Counted from the stretch's first letter, positions 1 to 8,550 are shown. The stretch is 34,114 bases of DNA from Bacteroidetes bacterium SW_4_67_19 (GCA_003023275.1 PXTX01000083.1:1-34114); one strand, 5' to 3'. Notes: generated by a model not told the origin, from the letters alone. Translations and numbers: made by a program.

Positions 1-146
1 AGAAACGCCGACCCGAGGGCGAGACGCCCCCACGCCCCCACGCTCCCCGGTTCGCGCATTTTTGCAGAAACGGCCCCGCCGCCGCGCCTTTCAACCAAGC
101 GGAACGACGATCTTTCACCCTGACACTGCGCCCCCGCGCCCTGCGC

Positions 147-1949
147 ATGAAAGACTACCTCGCCGCCCGCCTCCGCGCCGTGCTCTCCGACCTAAAGGGC
201 GTGCCCGACGGCTTCGAGCCGGAACTGGAGACGCCGGCAGCCCCGGAGCACGGCGACCTGGCGACCAACACGGCGCTGCGCCTGGCCGGCCCGCTGGGCG
301 ACTCGCCCCGCGCCGTCGCCGAGGACCTGGCCGAGCGCCTCCGCGCCGACGTCGACCCCGAGCGGGTGGCCTCCGTCGAAGTGGCCGGGCCGGGCTTCAT
401 CAACTTTCGCTTTGCCGAGATGCACCTCCAGCGCGGGCTGGAAGAGATTCTGGCCGCCGGCTCCGGCTACGGACGCACCGACGACCACGCCGGCGAGACG
501 GCGCTCGTCGAATACGTCAGCGCCAACCCCACCGGGCCGCTCACGGTGGGCCACGGGCGCAACGCCGTCCTCGGCGACGCCATCGCCAACCTGTTGGCGC
601 ACACCGGCTACGACGTGACGCGCGAGTACTACTTCAACGACGCCGGGCGGCAGATGCGCGTCCTCGGCCAGTCGGTCAAGGCGCGCTACGAAGCGCTCGC
701 GGCCGAGACGCGCGGCGAGCCGGCGCCGACCAAGACGCTCGACGGAGCCGAGGGCGAATCCGTCGAGGTGCCCGCCTCCTTCCCCGACGAGGGCTATCAG
801 GGCGCGTACGTCACCGACATCGCCCGGGCGCTCTTCGACGAGCACGGCGACGCCCTGCCGAGCGAAGAAGGGGTCGAGCCCTTCCAGAAGAAGGCCGAGG
901 AGGTGCTCTTCGCCGAGATCGAACAGACGCTGGGCCGCCTGGGCGTCGACGGCGGCATTCGGATGGACTCGTTCTTCAACGAACAGACCCTCTACGACGA
1001 CGGGCGCGTCTGGGAGGTGCTCGACGCGCTCCGCGAGGCCGGCTACGTCTACGACGAGGAAGGCGCCACCTGGATGGAAACCACCCGCACCGGCAAGGAA
1101 AAGGACACCGTCCTCGTCAAGTCGAGCGGCGAGCCGACCTACCGCCTGCCCGACATCGCGTACCACGCCGACAAGTTCGAGCGCGGCTTCGACCGGATGG
1201 TCGACGTCTTCGGCGCAGACCACATTGCCACCTACCCCGACGTGCTGAGCGCGCTGGAGATCCTCGGCTACGATCCGGGCAAGGTGGACGTGTCGATCTA
1301 CCAGTTCGTCACGCTCGTGCGCGGGGGCGAGCCGGTCAAAATGTCGACGCGCCGCGCCACCTACGTCACCCTCGACGACCTGATCGACGAGGTCGGCCGC
1401 GCGGTGTTGCGCGTAGACGACGCCTCGGGCGAGGACGTTTCCGACGAAGAAATCTCCGACGAAGAGATCACCCGCGCCGGGGCCGACATCGTGCGCTTTT
1501 TCTTTCTGATGCGCTCCCCGAGCTCGCACCTGGAGTTCGACCTGGACCTGGCGAAGGAGGCCAGCGACAAAAATCCGGTCTACTACCTCCAGTACGCCCA
1601 CACGCGCATCGCCTCGATCCTGCGCAAGGCCGACGAGGTGGGCGTCGCGTTCAGTGACGCGCCCGACCTGTCGCTCCTGACGCACGAGGCGGAGCAAGCG
1701 CTCATCAAGGAGCTGCTGCGCTTCCCCGACGCGGTGCGCCAGGCCGCCGATGCGCGCGAGCCGCACCGCGTGGCGACCTACCTGCGCGACGTGGCGCAGG
1801 CGTTCACGCAGTTCTATGCGCACTGCCACATCATCGGCGAGGAGCGCGACTTGGCGACGGCCCGAATGCACTTGGCGAAGGCGACGCAAGTGGTGTTGCG
1901 CAACGGGCTGGTGGATATTTTAGGAATCAGCGCGCCGGAACGGATGTAG
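147..1949 (+). CDS. argS: Arginyl-tRNA synthetase
   Basis: This 600-aa class I aminoacyl-tRNA synthetase charges tRNA-Arg with arginine in the cytoplasm. The N-terminal additional domain occupies about residues 1-110. The catalytic Rossmann domain carries a HIGH-type motif VGHG at 134-137, following the ArgS-typical SANPTGPL, and a KMSKS-type loop KMSTR at 398-402. A DALR anticodon-binding domain runs from about 479 (YYLQYAHTR) to the end. Length fits the family. A small acidic insertion with two SDEEI copies lies near residues 424-442, in keeping with the acidic bias of the other proteins here. The ATG at 147 is chosen because the N-terminus matches the family; no Shine-Dalgarno is seen. It is convergent with the next gene. 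Confidence 0.97.
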   Translation: MKDYLAARLRAVLSDLKGVPDGFEPELETPAAPEHGDLATNTALRLAGPLGDSPRAVAEDLAERLRADVDPERVASVEVAGPGFINFRFAEMHLQRGLEEILAAGSGYGRTDDHAGETALVEYVSANPTGPLTVGHGRNAVLGDAIANLLAHTGYDVTREYYFNDAGRQMRVLGQSVKARYEALAAETRGEPAPTKTLDGAEGESVEVPASFPDEGYQGAYVTDIARALFDEHGDALPSEEGVEPFQKKAEEVLFAEIEQTLGRLGVDGGIRMDSFFNEQTLYDDGRVWEVLDALREAGYVYDEEGATWMETTRTGKEKDTVLVKSSGEPTYRLPDIAYHADKFERGFDRMVDVFGADHIATYPDVLSALEILGYDPGKVDVSIYQFVTLVRGGEPVKMSTRRATYVTLDDLIDEVGRAVLRVDDASGEDVSDEEISDEEITRAGADIVRFFFLMRSPSSHLEFDLDLAKEASDKNPVYYLQYAHTRIASILRKADEVGVAFSDAPDLSLLTHEAEQALIKELLRFPDAVRQAADAREPHRVATYLRDVAQAFTQFYAHCHIIGEERDLATARMHLAKATQVVLRNGLVDILGISAPERM

Positions 1950-1960
1950 CTGTTGGCTTT

Positions 1961-2005
1961 CAGCTATCAGCAGTCAGCTATCAGCTCTCGGCTATCAACT
2001 ATCAG
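1961..2005. repeat. Heptad array, CTATCAG family
   Basis: Degenerate 7-bp units are read consecutively without slippage: CAGCTAT, CAGCAGT, CAGCTAT, CAGCTCT, CGGCTAT, CAACTAT. The array begins 11 bp after the argS stop. Its reverse complement (CTGATAG) reappears as the array at 2519-2554 on the far side of the four-helix-bundle gene, so the two form an inverted pair. The unit reads TGA and TAG on the minus strand. Confidence 0.9.
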
Positions 2006-2037
2006 GTCTTCCGGCCGAAAAGCATGACCTTCGGCCC

Positions 2038-2074
2038 CTGACGGCTGACCGCTGACGGCTGACCGCTGAACGCT
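2038..2074. repeat. Heptad array, CTGACGG family
   Basis: Five consecutive 7-bp units (CTGACGG, CTGACCG, CTGACGG, CTGACCG, CTGAACG) end 1 bp before the stop codon of the minus-strand gene at 2076. They are partly complementary to the CAGTCAG and CTATCAG units at 1961-2005, so a transcript crossing the convergent argS/four-helix junction could fold here. TGA occurs in each unit on the plus strand. Confidence 0.9.
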
Positions 2075-2075
2075 C

Positions 2076-2429
2076 CTACGCGCGAAGCTTCTTGAGAAGG
2101 CCGCTGAGCATACGCTTGACCTCCTGCGTGTGATGGGTCGCCGCACGATGCGGCTTTTCTGAAAGCATGGTCAAATCACGAGCCAGCAGCAACTGATATT
2201 CCAACTCGCTTGCCGAGCGGAGGGCCATTTGCACGAAGCGAGCGAAATCCGCGTCGCTGCCGCTTCCGCATCCTTCCGCGATGTTCGCCCCTATCGACGC
2301 AGACGAGCGCCGCATCTGACTGATCAAACCGTAGCGTTCATCGTCTGGAAAGTCGGACGTGAGTTCGTAGACGTTCAGCGTGAGACGATGCGCTTTTTTC
2401 CAGACGGAGAGCTTGCGAAAGTCTTGCAT
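2076..2429 (-). CDS. Four-helix-bundle protein (23S rRNA IVS-type, TIGR02436 family)
   Basis: The 117-aa protein has the family pattern: F-x-L-x-V-W-x-K-A-H near the start, an Ile-Ser-Gln-Met-Arg-Arg-Ser-Ser segment around residue 40, then the motif SIGANIAEG, and a helical C-terminal half with long hydrophobic heptads. Members are found inside intervening sequences of 23S rRNA genes and at many other loci; the accessory protein Avd of diversity-generating retroelements has a similar fold. The function is unknown. Here it is a lone minus-strand gene between argS and ftsX, bracketed by heptad arrays at 1961-2074 and 2519-2554, suggesting that gene and repeats travel as a cassette (inference). 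No rRNA or reverse transcriptase gene is in the window. The ATG at 2429 gives the usual family length. Confidence 0.88.
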   Translation of the reverse strand: MQDFRKLSVWKKAHRLTLNVYELTSDFPDDERYGLISQMRRSSASIGANIAEGCGSGSDADFARFVQMALRSASELEYQLLLARDLTMLSEKPHRAATHHTQEVKRMLSGLLKKLRA

Positions 2430-2518
2430 GAGCGAGCGGAGCCAAAGAAAATATAGGAAACGTGCGGCATAAATAAACGAGGCAACTTGCTAAAAAGCCA
2501 ACGCTTGTTATCTGTCAA

Positions 2519-2554
2519 CTGATAGCTGATAGCTGATAGCTGACGGCTGAAAGC
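2519..2554. repeat. Heptad array, CTGATAG family (right flank)
   Basis: Five consecutive units (CTGATAG three times, CTGACGG, CTGAAAG) lie between the four-helix-bundle gene start and ftsX. The array is inverted relative to 1961-2005 and direct relative to 2038-2074. The 14-mer GACGGCTGAAAGCC at its right end recurs near 33866. Confidence 0.9.
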
Positions 2555-2632
2555 CCCCCCTCGCATTTCCGAAGCGCGAACGCTTACCTTTCCCAAAGCG
2601 CCGCTTTCCCGAATCGCCGCACGCAACCCGCC

Positions 2633-3508
2633 ATGGCGCTCTCCTACAGCATCCGCGAAGGGCTGGCCGGCTTCTGGCGGGCGAAGTTTGCCGCCGTCGC
2701 CGCCACGAGCGCGATGACGGTGGCGCTGGTGCTGGTGGGCCTCTTCGTGGTGGTGGGCTACCAGGCGCAGCAGGTGAGCGGGTGGTTGCGCCAGCGCGTG
2801 GGCCAGCTCAACGTGATGCTCGACGAGCAGGCCTCCGACGACGACGCGCAGCAAATCATGGAGCGCGCGCGCCTCTTGCCCGGCGTCGACGAGGTGGAGT
2901 ACGTCTCGCCCGAGGAGGCGCAGAAGCGCTTTCGCCGCGCCTTCGGGGAGGGGGCGGAGATTTACTACGAAGAGCCGTTCCTGCCGGCCTCCGTGGAGGT
3001 GCGCGTGGGGCCGACCTACGCCTCCTCCGACAGCCTGAACTCGCTCATCAGTGAAGTCAAGACGTGGGCGCGCGTCGAAGAGGTCGTCTTCAACCAGCCA
3101 CTCTTCGCGCGCGTGCAGCAAAACCTGCGTCTCATCACGTGGGGGGGCGTCTCGCTGGGCGCGCTGGTGGTGCTGGCGTCGATCTTTCTGGTGGCCAATA
3201 CCATTCGGCTGACCGTCTACGCGCGGCGCCTCTTGATTCGCACGATGAAGCTCGTCGGCGCTACCGACCGCTTCATCCGCCGTCCCTTCGTCATCGAGGG
3301 GATGCTCCAGGGCCTGATCGCCGGAGTCGTGGCGAGCGGCATCTTGTGGGGCCTCTACCAGCTAGCCGCCAGCTACGTGCCCGGGCTGGAGGCCCTCGGC
3401 GGGCTGTGGCTGGCCATCGGAGTGGTCGTGGTAAGCGGCGTGCTGCTGGGGTGGATCGGCTCGTTCTTTGCTGTGCGCCGCTTCATCAAAAACGTAGCGC
3501 TGCATTGA
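2633..3508 (+). CDS. ftsX: FtsX-like cell-division ABC permease
   Basis: The 291-aa inner-membrane protein is FtsX-like. One N-terminal membrane segment lies at about 22-46, a periplasmic PLD-like domain at about 55-165 (ending with VEEVVFNQPL before the membrane), then three C-terminal membrane segments at about 168-192, 220-245 and 258-280. The stretch LLIRTMKLVGATDRFIRRPF is the typical FtsX cytoplasmic loop. FtsX works with the ATPase FtsE to control septal peptidoglycan hydrolases through EnvC or NlpD-type partners. FtsE is not adjacent, which is common in Bacteroidota. The start ATG has no clear Shine-Dalgarno. A heptad array follows the stop codon directly. Confidence 0.93.
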   Translation: MALSYSIREGLAGFWRAKFAAVAATSAMTVALVLVGLFVVVGYQAQQVSGWLRQRVGQLNVMLDEQASDDDAQQIMERARLLPGVDEVEYVSPEEAQKRFRRAFGEGAEIYYEEPFLPASVEVRVGPTYASSDSLNSLISEVKTWARVEEVVFNQPLFARVQQNLRLITWGGVSLGALVVLASIFLVANTIRLTVYARRLLIRTMKLVGATDRFIRRPFVIEGMLQGLIAGVVASGILWGLYQLAASYVPGLEALGGLWLAIGVVVVSGVLLGWIGSFFAVRRFIKNVALH

Positions 3509-3510
3509 GG

Positions 3511-3545
3511 GTTGAAGGTCGCAGATTGAAAGTTGAACGTTTCTC
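3511..3545. repeat. Heptad array, GTTGAAG (AACTTTC) family
   Basis: Units GTTGAAG, GTCGCAG, ATTGAAA, GTTGAAC and GTTTCTC follow the ftsX stop by 2 bp. This is the reverse-complement orientation of the AACTTTC-type arrays at 4840, 27022 and 30243. TGA occurs on the plus strand, the strand of ftsX. Confidence 0.85.
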
Positions 3546-3601
3546 CAGTCACCGGCGGGGAAATCCCCCCGCACTCTCACACTCCCACCCCCTCCACGCC
3601 T

Positions 3602-4684
3602 ATGCCTACTCGCCTCTGCTTTGCTCTACTCGCCGCTGCTGCAGTGATCGGGGGCGCCGGGTGCAATCTCGATAGCGGCTCGGGCAGCGACGCACAGGTC
3701 GAGGTGACGCGCCAGGTGCAACGAGGCGTGACGCCGGGGGAGCGCACGCTCGCCTTCGATAGCTACAGCGGCGGCGTCACACTGCAAGACACGACCGCCT
3801 CTCAGGCGGAGCTGACGTTCGTCAAGCGCGCCCGCGCCGGAAGCAAAAAGGAGGCGCGCCGGCTCTTGAGCCGCATCCGCATCGAAGGGCGCGGCGACGA
3901 TCAGGAGTTCGCCTACGAGCTGACCTCCGGCGCCCCCGGCCGTACGAGCGTGGACGTGCGCGGTCATGCGCCGCAGAACGTGCGCCTGCGCCTGCACATG
4001 CAAAACGGCGACGCGCTCCTCTCGGGGCTGCGCGGGCCGCTCGACGTAAAAAATGAAAACGGCGACCTCCGCATCGGCGGGGCGGCGCGCGCAGTGCGGG
4101 CCGAAACGCGCAACGGCTCCATCGAGGGGGGGTTGCGCCGCCTGCCCTCCGGGGCCGAGGTGCGCCTGCGCACCGCCAACGGCGACCTGCAGCTCACCCT
4201 CCCGGCTTCCGCTTCGGCCGACATCGAGGCGCGCACCGAGGCGGGCGACATCGACCCCGGCGCTCTGACCTTCTCGGATCGCGACCTCGAATCGAGCGGG
4301 GCCGGGGCGCGCTTCGAGGGCACGCTGGGCGAGGGCGCGGCCCCGGTACGCCTACGCACCGAAAACGGCGACATTACGCTGCGCCGAGGCACGGTGCGCC
4401 GCCTGCCGGGCGTGGAAGGCGACACGACCGCACGCGACACCACGCGCCGCGACACGCTCTCTTCCGACACCACGCGCCGCGACACCGCCGGCCTGCCGGG
4501 GCCGCCGCCCGCCGGTCCGCAGCAACGCCCCCAGCAGCAACAAACGGCGCCCTACACCGACCAGCCCCCGCGCCTGCTGCGCGCCCCCGACCAGAACCGC
4601 TCGGGCCGAGACACGAACGCAGGCCCGTCGCCGGTGCCGAGCCTCCCCTCGCCGCGGGCGGACACGGCTCGCCGGCAACAGTGA
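3602..4684 (+). CDS. DUF4097-type beta-strand-repeat lipoprotein
   Basis: The 360-aa protein starts with a lipoprotein signal peptide: MPTR, a hydrophobic stretch, then a GAGC lipobox with Cys at residue 20. Residues of about 45-265 are DUF4097-like beta-strand repeats with recurrent NGD/NGS turns (MQNGD, NENGD, RNGSI, ANGDL, ENGDI), a fold expected to form a right-handed parallel beta-helix at the cell surface. The C-terminal hundred residues are low-complexity and rich in Pro, Gln, Arg, Asp and Thr, with an RDTTRRDT-like repeat coded by a 21-bp direct repeat (4435-4455 and 4465-4485). The start at 3602 is preferred over an in-frame upstream ATG at 3533 because it places the signal peptide at the N-terminus. 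Function is unknown. Confidence 0.85.
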   Translation: MPTRLCFALLAAAAVIGGAGCNLDSGSGSDAQVEVTRQVQRGVTPGERTLAFDSYSGGVTLQDTTASQAELTFVKRARAGSKKEARRLLSRIRIEGRGDDQEFAYELTSGAPGRTSVDVRGHAPQNVRLRLHMQNGDALLSGLRGPLDVKNENGDLRIGGAARAVRAETRNGSIEGGLRRLPSGAEVRLRTANGDLQLTLPASASADIEARTEAGDIDPGALTFSDRDLESSGAGARFEGTLGEGAAPVRLRTENGDITLRRGTVRRLPGVEGDTTARDTTRRDTLSSDTTRRDTAGLPGPPPAGPQQRPQQQQTAPYTDQPPRLLRAPDQNRSGRDTNAGPSPVPSLPSPRADTARRQQ

Positions 4685-4839
4685 GGCCGCCGAGCGGGGG
4701 TGCGCCTGCTCTGGGAACCTCTTTCCGCACTCCCCTACTCACTGGCAAAAGGGGGAGATATTTTATCACGCATCGGTAGATAAGTCGGTCATGGGCGTTT
4801 CCACCAAAAGCAGAACGCCGCGAACCGACGAACCTTCCC

Positions 4840-4874
4840 CTTTCAACTTCCCACTTTCCACCGCTAACTGACGC
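4840..4874. repeat. Heptad array, CTTTCAA family, abutting a start codon
   Basis: Units CTTTCAA, CTTCCCA, CTTTCCA, CCGCTAA and CTGACGC end exactly at the base before the ATG at 4875, occupying the place where a Shine-Dalgarno would lie. The rest of the 190-bp gap before it (4685-4839) shows no gene; an AT-rich patch near 4756-4772 could be part of a promoter. Confidence 0.8.
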
Positions 4875-5735
4875 ATGACGCTCGCGGAGCGCGCCGTCCG
4901 CCGTCTCACCGCCATGGACCGACATCCGCAACCGCCGCTTCTGCGGCTCCGGCATCCGCTCGTGTTGATGCACGGCTTCGGCGTGCTGGCGGCCTTCCGG
5001 CGCGGGGGCATGCTTCACGAGCAGGCCATGCACCTGCGCAAGCGCGGCGTCTGGGCCTTCGCCCCCAACGTGTCGCCCTACCACACCGTCACCGCTCGGG
5101 CCGACCAGTGGGAAGCGCGTTTCGAGCGCATCCTCCGCGAAACCGACGCCGAGCAGTTCCACCTCGTGGCCCACTCGATGGGCGGTCTCGACGCGCGCTT
5201 CCTCGTCAGCCGGCGCGGATGGGGCGAGCGCGTCGCCACGCTCACGACCGTCTCGACGCCGCACCGGGGCGCCACCGCCGCCGATTACGTCATGGAGCAG
5301 CCCGAACGCCTGCGCCGCCTCGTCGCCGACGCCGCCGAGTGGCTCGGGCGTCAGACTCTGCCCGACGACGACGCCTCCGACTTTTTGCGCGCCGTGCGCG
5401 AGATGCGCCCCGCCTACGTCCAGAACGAGTTCAACCCCGCCACCCCCGACCATCCGTCCGTGCAGTACCGCTCCTATGCCGGGCGCGCGGGCCGGGGCAC
5501 CGACGTGGCGATCAGTCCGTTCTTTCGCCTGCTCAACGCCGTCATCTACGAGCGCGAAGGCGTCAACGACGGATACGTCGCTACCGAGAGCGCGCGCTGG
5601 GGCGACTTCCGCGGCCTCCTCGACGGCGACCACGCCCGCCAGGTGGGCCTCGCCGCCGGCGGCCTGCGCCGCGCCCCCGACGCCGACGCCTTTTACCGAC
5701 GCCTCCCCGAAGACCTCGCCGACGAAGGGGGGTGA
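4875..5735 (+). CDS. Alpha/beta hydrolase, lipase-like
   Basis: The 286-aa protein resembles triacylglycerol lipases and PGAP1-like esterases. The oxyanion-hole region is VLMHGFG at about 32-38. The nucleophile elbow is AHSMGG with Ser101. The likely acid is Asp232 in GVNDGYV and the catalytic His is His253 in GDHARQVG, which are the usual spacing and contexts for bacterial lipases. No signal peptide is seen, so it is either cytoplasmic or starts differently; the family is often secreted. The substrate is probably an acyl ester. It is preceded directly by a heptad array and followed by a DUF922 lipoprotein on the same strand. Confidence 0.87.
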   Translation: MTLAERAVRRLTAMDRHPQPPLLRLRHPLVLMHGFGVLAAFRRGGMLHEQAMHLRKRGVWAFAPNVSPYHTVTARADQWEARFERILRETDAEQFHLVAHSMGGLDARFLVSRRGWGERVATLTTVSTPHRGATAADYVMEQPERLRRLVADAAEWLGRQTLPDDDASDFLRAVREMRPAYVQNEFNPATPDHPSVQYRSYAGRAGRGTDVAISPFFRLLNAVIYEREGVNDGYVATESARWGDFRGLLDGDHARQVGLAAGGLRRAPDADAFYRRLPEDLADEGG

Positions 5736-5851
5736 GCACGGCGAGCTGTGGAAGGGGGACGACCGACGGCGGTTTCTCAATCCCGCCGGATGTGTTTTTT
5801 CTTTTAGCGTTCATCGGCCCGGCGTGAAGGCGGCTTCCGCGAAGAGACACG

Positions 5852-6619
5852 ATGGCTTCAATGAGCGACTTCGCTTTCTACAGCACGTCCGCCCTCCCGC
5901 TCCCCCGTGCCCTCGCGCTCCTTCTGGCGGTGCTACTGGCCGCCTGCGGCGGGGGCGAGCGTTCCGCGTCTTCACCGCAGGCGCTCGACGCTTCTGCCGA
6001 AACGACTTCCGCGAGCGGGCGCGCCTCGGGGCAGGCCGCCGGCGCGTCCGCACGCCCCGCTCCCGGCGACACCGCATCGGCGGCGGCGAGCACGTCCGAG
6101 CTGCACGTGAACCGGACCGAGACGTTCTACACCGTGACGGGGCGCACCGAGCAGGCCCTCCTGCGCGAGCTGGCACAGCACGGCCCCCGCAGCGACGGCG
6201 CCCGCCATTTCGGACGCACCTCCTGGACAGCGCGCTGGGAAATCGTCTACGAGCAGGCCTCCCGCCCCGCCCGCGAAGCGCCCTGCCGGATACGCCGCGC
6301 CGACGTGTACCTCGACGTGGAGGTGACGATGCCGCGCTGGAACGCGCCCTCAAATGCCCCCGCCGCGCTTCGGCGCGACTGGAGCAGCTTCCTCGACGCG
6401 CTGGCCTTCCACGAACGCGAACACCAGGAAAGCATCATCAGCGCCGGGCGTCGCGTGGCGCGCGCGCTCGAGGACCTGACGGCCGCCTCTTGCTCCGCGC
6501 TCGAAGAAAAAGCCGACACGCAGGCGCGCTCCATCATCGAAGAGGCGCGGCGCTACAACCGCCGCTTCGACGAACGCACCCGCCACGGACGCACCCAGGG
6601 CGCCCGCTGGCCGCAGTGA
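5852..6619 (+). CDS. DUF922-family lipoprotein with HExxH motif
   Basis: The 255-aa protein has a lipoprotein signal (hydrophobic core then LLAAC, Cys at about residue 32), an Ala/Ser-rich linker to about residue 85, and a DUF922 domain from there on. The motif HEREH at 187-191 (His187, Glu188, His191) is the zincin-type HExxH expected of DUF922 predicted proteases. Cys residues before and after the motif could form a disulfide. The substrate is unknown. An alternative ATG lies three codons downstream; both keep the signal peptide. The preceding 116 bp contain a T-rich stretch near 5790-5805 but no convincing terminator hairpin. Confidence 0.85.
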   Translation: MASMSDFAFYSTSALPLPRALALLLAVLLAACGGGERSASSPQALDASAETTSASGRASGQAAGASARPAPGDTASAAASTSELHVNRTETFYTVTGRTEQALLRELAQHGPRSDGARHFGRTSWTARWEIVYEQASRPAREAPCRIRRADVYLDVEVTMPRWNAPSNAPAALRRDWSSFLDALAFHEREHQESIISAGRRVARALEDLTAASCSALEEKADTQARSIIEEARRYNRRFDERTRHGRTQGARWPQ

Positions 6620-6763
6620 GTTCGAGGAGGCGGGGGCGCGGGAGGGCGGGCGTACTTTGTTGCGACACGTTGGCGCCACGCCAGCGGAGTTTCGTTCCCT
6701 TCGCTGCTTTCCGCTTCTTCCCGCCCCGACATTCTCTCCCCCACTCCCGCCGCCCCCCAGACC

Positions 6764-8107
6764 GTGCCCAACAACTACAAGCTCTTCTCCGATCCGGTGC
6801 ACGGGTTTATCTCGGTGCCGAAGGGGCTGATGATGGCGCTCATCCAGCAGCCGGAGGTGCAGCGCCTGCGGCGGATTCGCCAGCTGGGGGTGGGGCATCT
6901 CGTCTTTCCCGGCGCCGAGCACACGCGCTTCAATCACGCCCTCGGCGCGATGGCGCTCATGCAAGACGCCCTCGCCGGCATCGAAGGCAAGGGCACGCCC
7001 GTCTCCCCGACGGAGCGCACCGCCGCGCTCGCCGCTGCGCTGCTGCACGACGTCGGCCACGGGCCGTACTCCCACACCCTCGAACACTACCTTATCCGCG
7101 ATTTTCACCACGAGCAGATGAGCCGCCGTCTGCTCGTTCGCCTCGCCGAGCGCCTCGCCGAGCATCCCGAAGGCGACGCCCTGCGGCTGGCGCTCGACAT
7201 CTTCGACGGCGAGTACGAGCGCGCCTTCTTTCACCAGCTCGTGTCCAGCCAGCTGGACATGGACCGCCTCGACTACCTGCGGCGCGACGCCTTCTACACC
7301 GGCGTGGCCGAGGGCGAAGTCGGGGTCGAGCGGTTGCTCAAGACCCTCCGCGTCACCCCTCCCGCAGGCCGATCCGACGCGCCCGTCGCGGTCGAAGCGA
7401 AAGGCATCTACGCCGTCGAAAACTTCCTCATCAGCCGCCGCCTGATGTACTGGCAGGTCTACCTGCACAAGACCGTCTTGGCCGGCGACGAGCTGTTGCG
7501 CGCGGCCTTCCGGCGGGTGCGCTGGCACTTCCGCGAGGGGCGCCCCGCCATCGGCGACGGCTGCTCGCCGGCGCTCTGTTTCTTTCTCGAAAACGACATC
7601 ACCGGCGACGACCTGAGCACCCGTCTCACCGCCACCGACCACTACGCCGCACTCGACGACACCGACGTGCTCTTCTCGCTCAAGCAGTGGCAACACGCCG
7701 GCGACCCCGTTCTGGCCGACCTCTGCCGCCGCTTCATCGACCGCGACTTCTTTCGCGTGACCTTTTTGCCGGAACAGCCCACCGACGAACAACTCGACCG
7801 CTGGCGCTCCCAGGTGGCACGCTGGCTCGAGCGCGAAGGCCTCGCGCGCGACCGCTCCTGCCCCGCTTCCTTCGACGAGGCGGCCCGCTACTACCTGACG
7901 CAGGGCCGCTCGCGCCACAGGGCCTACCAGCGCGAACGCGGCGAAGCCATCGGCATCGTCGGGCGCGACGGCCAGGTGCGCGAACTGTCGGAAATGGCGG
8001 ACACCGCCGCGCTTACGGCCCTCTCCGAGCGCGTCGTGAAGCCGTACGTGTGCTACCCGAAGGAGGTGGACCTGGACCTGTCGCCGGCGCCGGCGAGCAG
8101 CGCGTGA
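6764..8107 (+). CDS. HD-domain phosphohydrolase (dGTPase-like)
   Basis: The 447-aa cytoplasmic protein belongs to the dGTPase-like/YdhJ group of HD proteins. It begins with the family N-terminus (DPVHGFI) and carries His58 in a TRFNHALG context, the metal-binding pair His95-Asp96 in LLHDVGHGPYSH, and QLDMDRLDYL further on, where the Asp completes the metal site. Such enzymes hydrolyse phosphoester bonds in nucleotides; the exact substrate cannot be read from sequence. A GTG at 6764 is used as start because the family begins at this point and no ATG fits. Length matches close relatives. Confidence 0.92.
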   Translation: MPNNYKLFSDPVHGFISVPKGLMMALIQQPEVQRLRRIRQLGVGHLVFPGAEHTRFNHALGAMALMQDALAGIEGKGTPVSPTERTAALAAALLHDVGHGPYSHTLEHYLIRDFHHEQMSRRLLVRLAERLAEHPEGDALRLALDIFDGEYERAFFHQLVSSQLDMDRLDYLRRDAFYTGVAEGEVGVERLLKTLRVTPPAGRSDAPVAVEAKGIYAVENFLISRRLMYWQVYLHKTVLAGDELLRAAFRRVRWHFREGRPAIGDGCSPALCFFLENDITGDDLSTRLTATDHYAALDDTDVLFSLKQWQHAGDPVLADLCRRFIDRDFFRVTFLPEQPTDEQLDRWRSQVARWLEREGLARDRSCPASFDEAARYYLTQGRSRHRAYQRERGEAIGIVGRDGQVRELSEMADTAALTALSERVVKPYVCYPKEVDLDLSPAPASSA

Positions 8108-8174
8108 AGCATTCGCGGCGACTGCCCCCTTTGCCGACTCCATCTCATCGACGGCGCCCGACACGATCCACGCG

Positions 8175-8206
8175 CCGGCTCCGCTTTCGCTTCCGGCTCC
8201 GCTTTC
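8175..8206. repeat. Short direct repeat, two 15-bp copies
   Basis: CCGGCTCCGCTTTCG occurs twice with a 3-bp spacer in the 209-bp gap between the HD-domain gene and the cold-shock gene. It lies outside any reading frame I can support. Confidence 0.6.
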
Positions 8207-8250
8207 GTTTTGAGCGGCGGACGTTCGATCAACGGAGCGCCTTTTGCCCA

Positions 8251-8287
8251 AATAACAGCAGGGGCACGATGTGTATCGCGCCCCTGC
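8251..8287 (-). terminator. Palindrome between convergent genes, probable csp terminator
   Basis: Arms GCAGGGGC (8258-8265) and GCCCCTGC (8280-8287) pair perfectly. Inside them, after one mismatch, CGAT pairs with ATCG around a GTGT loop, giving about 12 bp of stem. On the minus strand it is followed by TGTTATTTG, making it a plausible intrinsic terminator for the cold-shock gene. The GGGGCACGAT core also looks like a dispersed REP-type palindrome; I cannot confirm copy number from one window. Confidence 0.55.
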
Positions 8288-8316
8288 GGTCGTGGGTAAA
8301 ATGTCATTCGAGCGCT

Positions 8317-8550
8317 TTAAAAGGCGCCGGCGCTGCCGGCGGCTCCGGAGCGTTGCACGTTGATCGCGCTCAGGCCCTTGTCGGTTTCTTCGACGTCGTA
8401 CTCGACGTCTTCGCCGTCATCGAGGCCTTCTCCGTAGCTCATGCCTTCCACGTTGCTTTTGTGGACGAATACGTCTTCCGTTCCGTCTTCCGGAGCGATG
8501 AAGCCGTATCCTTTTTCAGCGTCGAACCATTTGACTGTTCCTTGTGCCAT
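8317..8550 (-). CDS. Cold-shock protein, CspA family
   Basis: The 77-aa single-domain protein has the two RNA-binding motifs KGYGFI (residues 13-18) and DVFVHKS (26-32), the diagnostic RNP1 and RNP2 of the cold-shock OB fold. It binds single-stranded RNA and DNA and acts as an RNA chaperone. The acidic loop (GLDDGEDVEYDVEE) is unusually charged, in line with a salt-adapted proteome. The C-terminal tail (GAAGSAGAF) is a short low-complexity extension. It is preceded by a 160-bp leader and followed by a strong palindrome. Confidence 0.96.
   Translation of the reverse strand: MAQGTVKWFDAEKGYGFIAPEDGTEDVFVHKSNVEGMSYGEGLDDGEDVEYDVEETDKGLSAINVQRSGAAGSAGAF

Noticed and set aside
62-1657. Long plus-strand frame overlapping argS
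   Set aside because: Arg/Pro/Gly-rich product without motifs, a shadow of argS in GC-rich DNA.
192-1889. Long minus-strand frame across argS
   Set aside because: Antisense to argS with the codon-shadow pattern usual for GC-rich genes; no family features.
1961-2554. CRISPR array
   Set aside because: Units of 7 bp with no 23-40-bp repeats and spacers; no cas genes.
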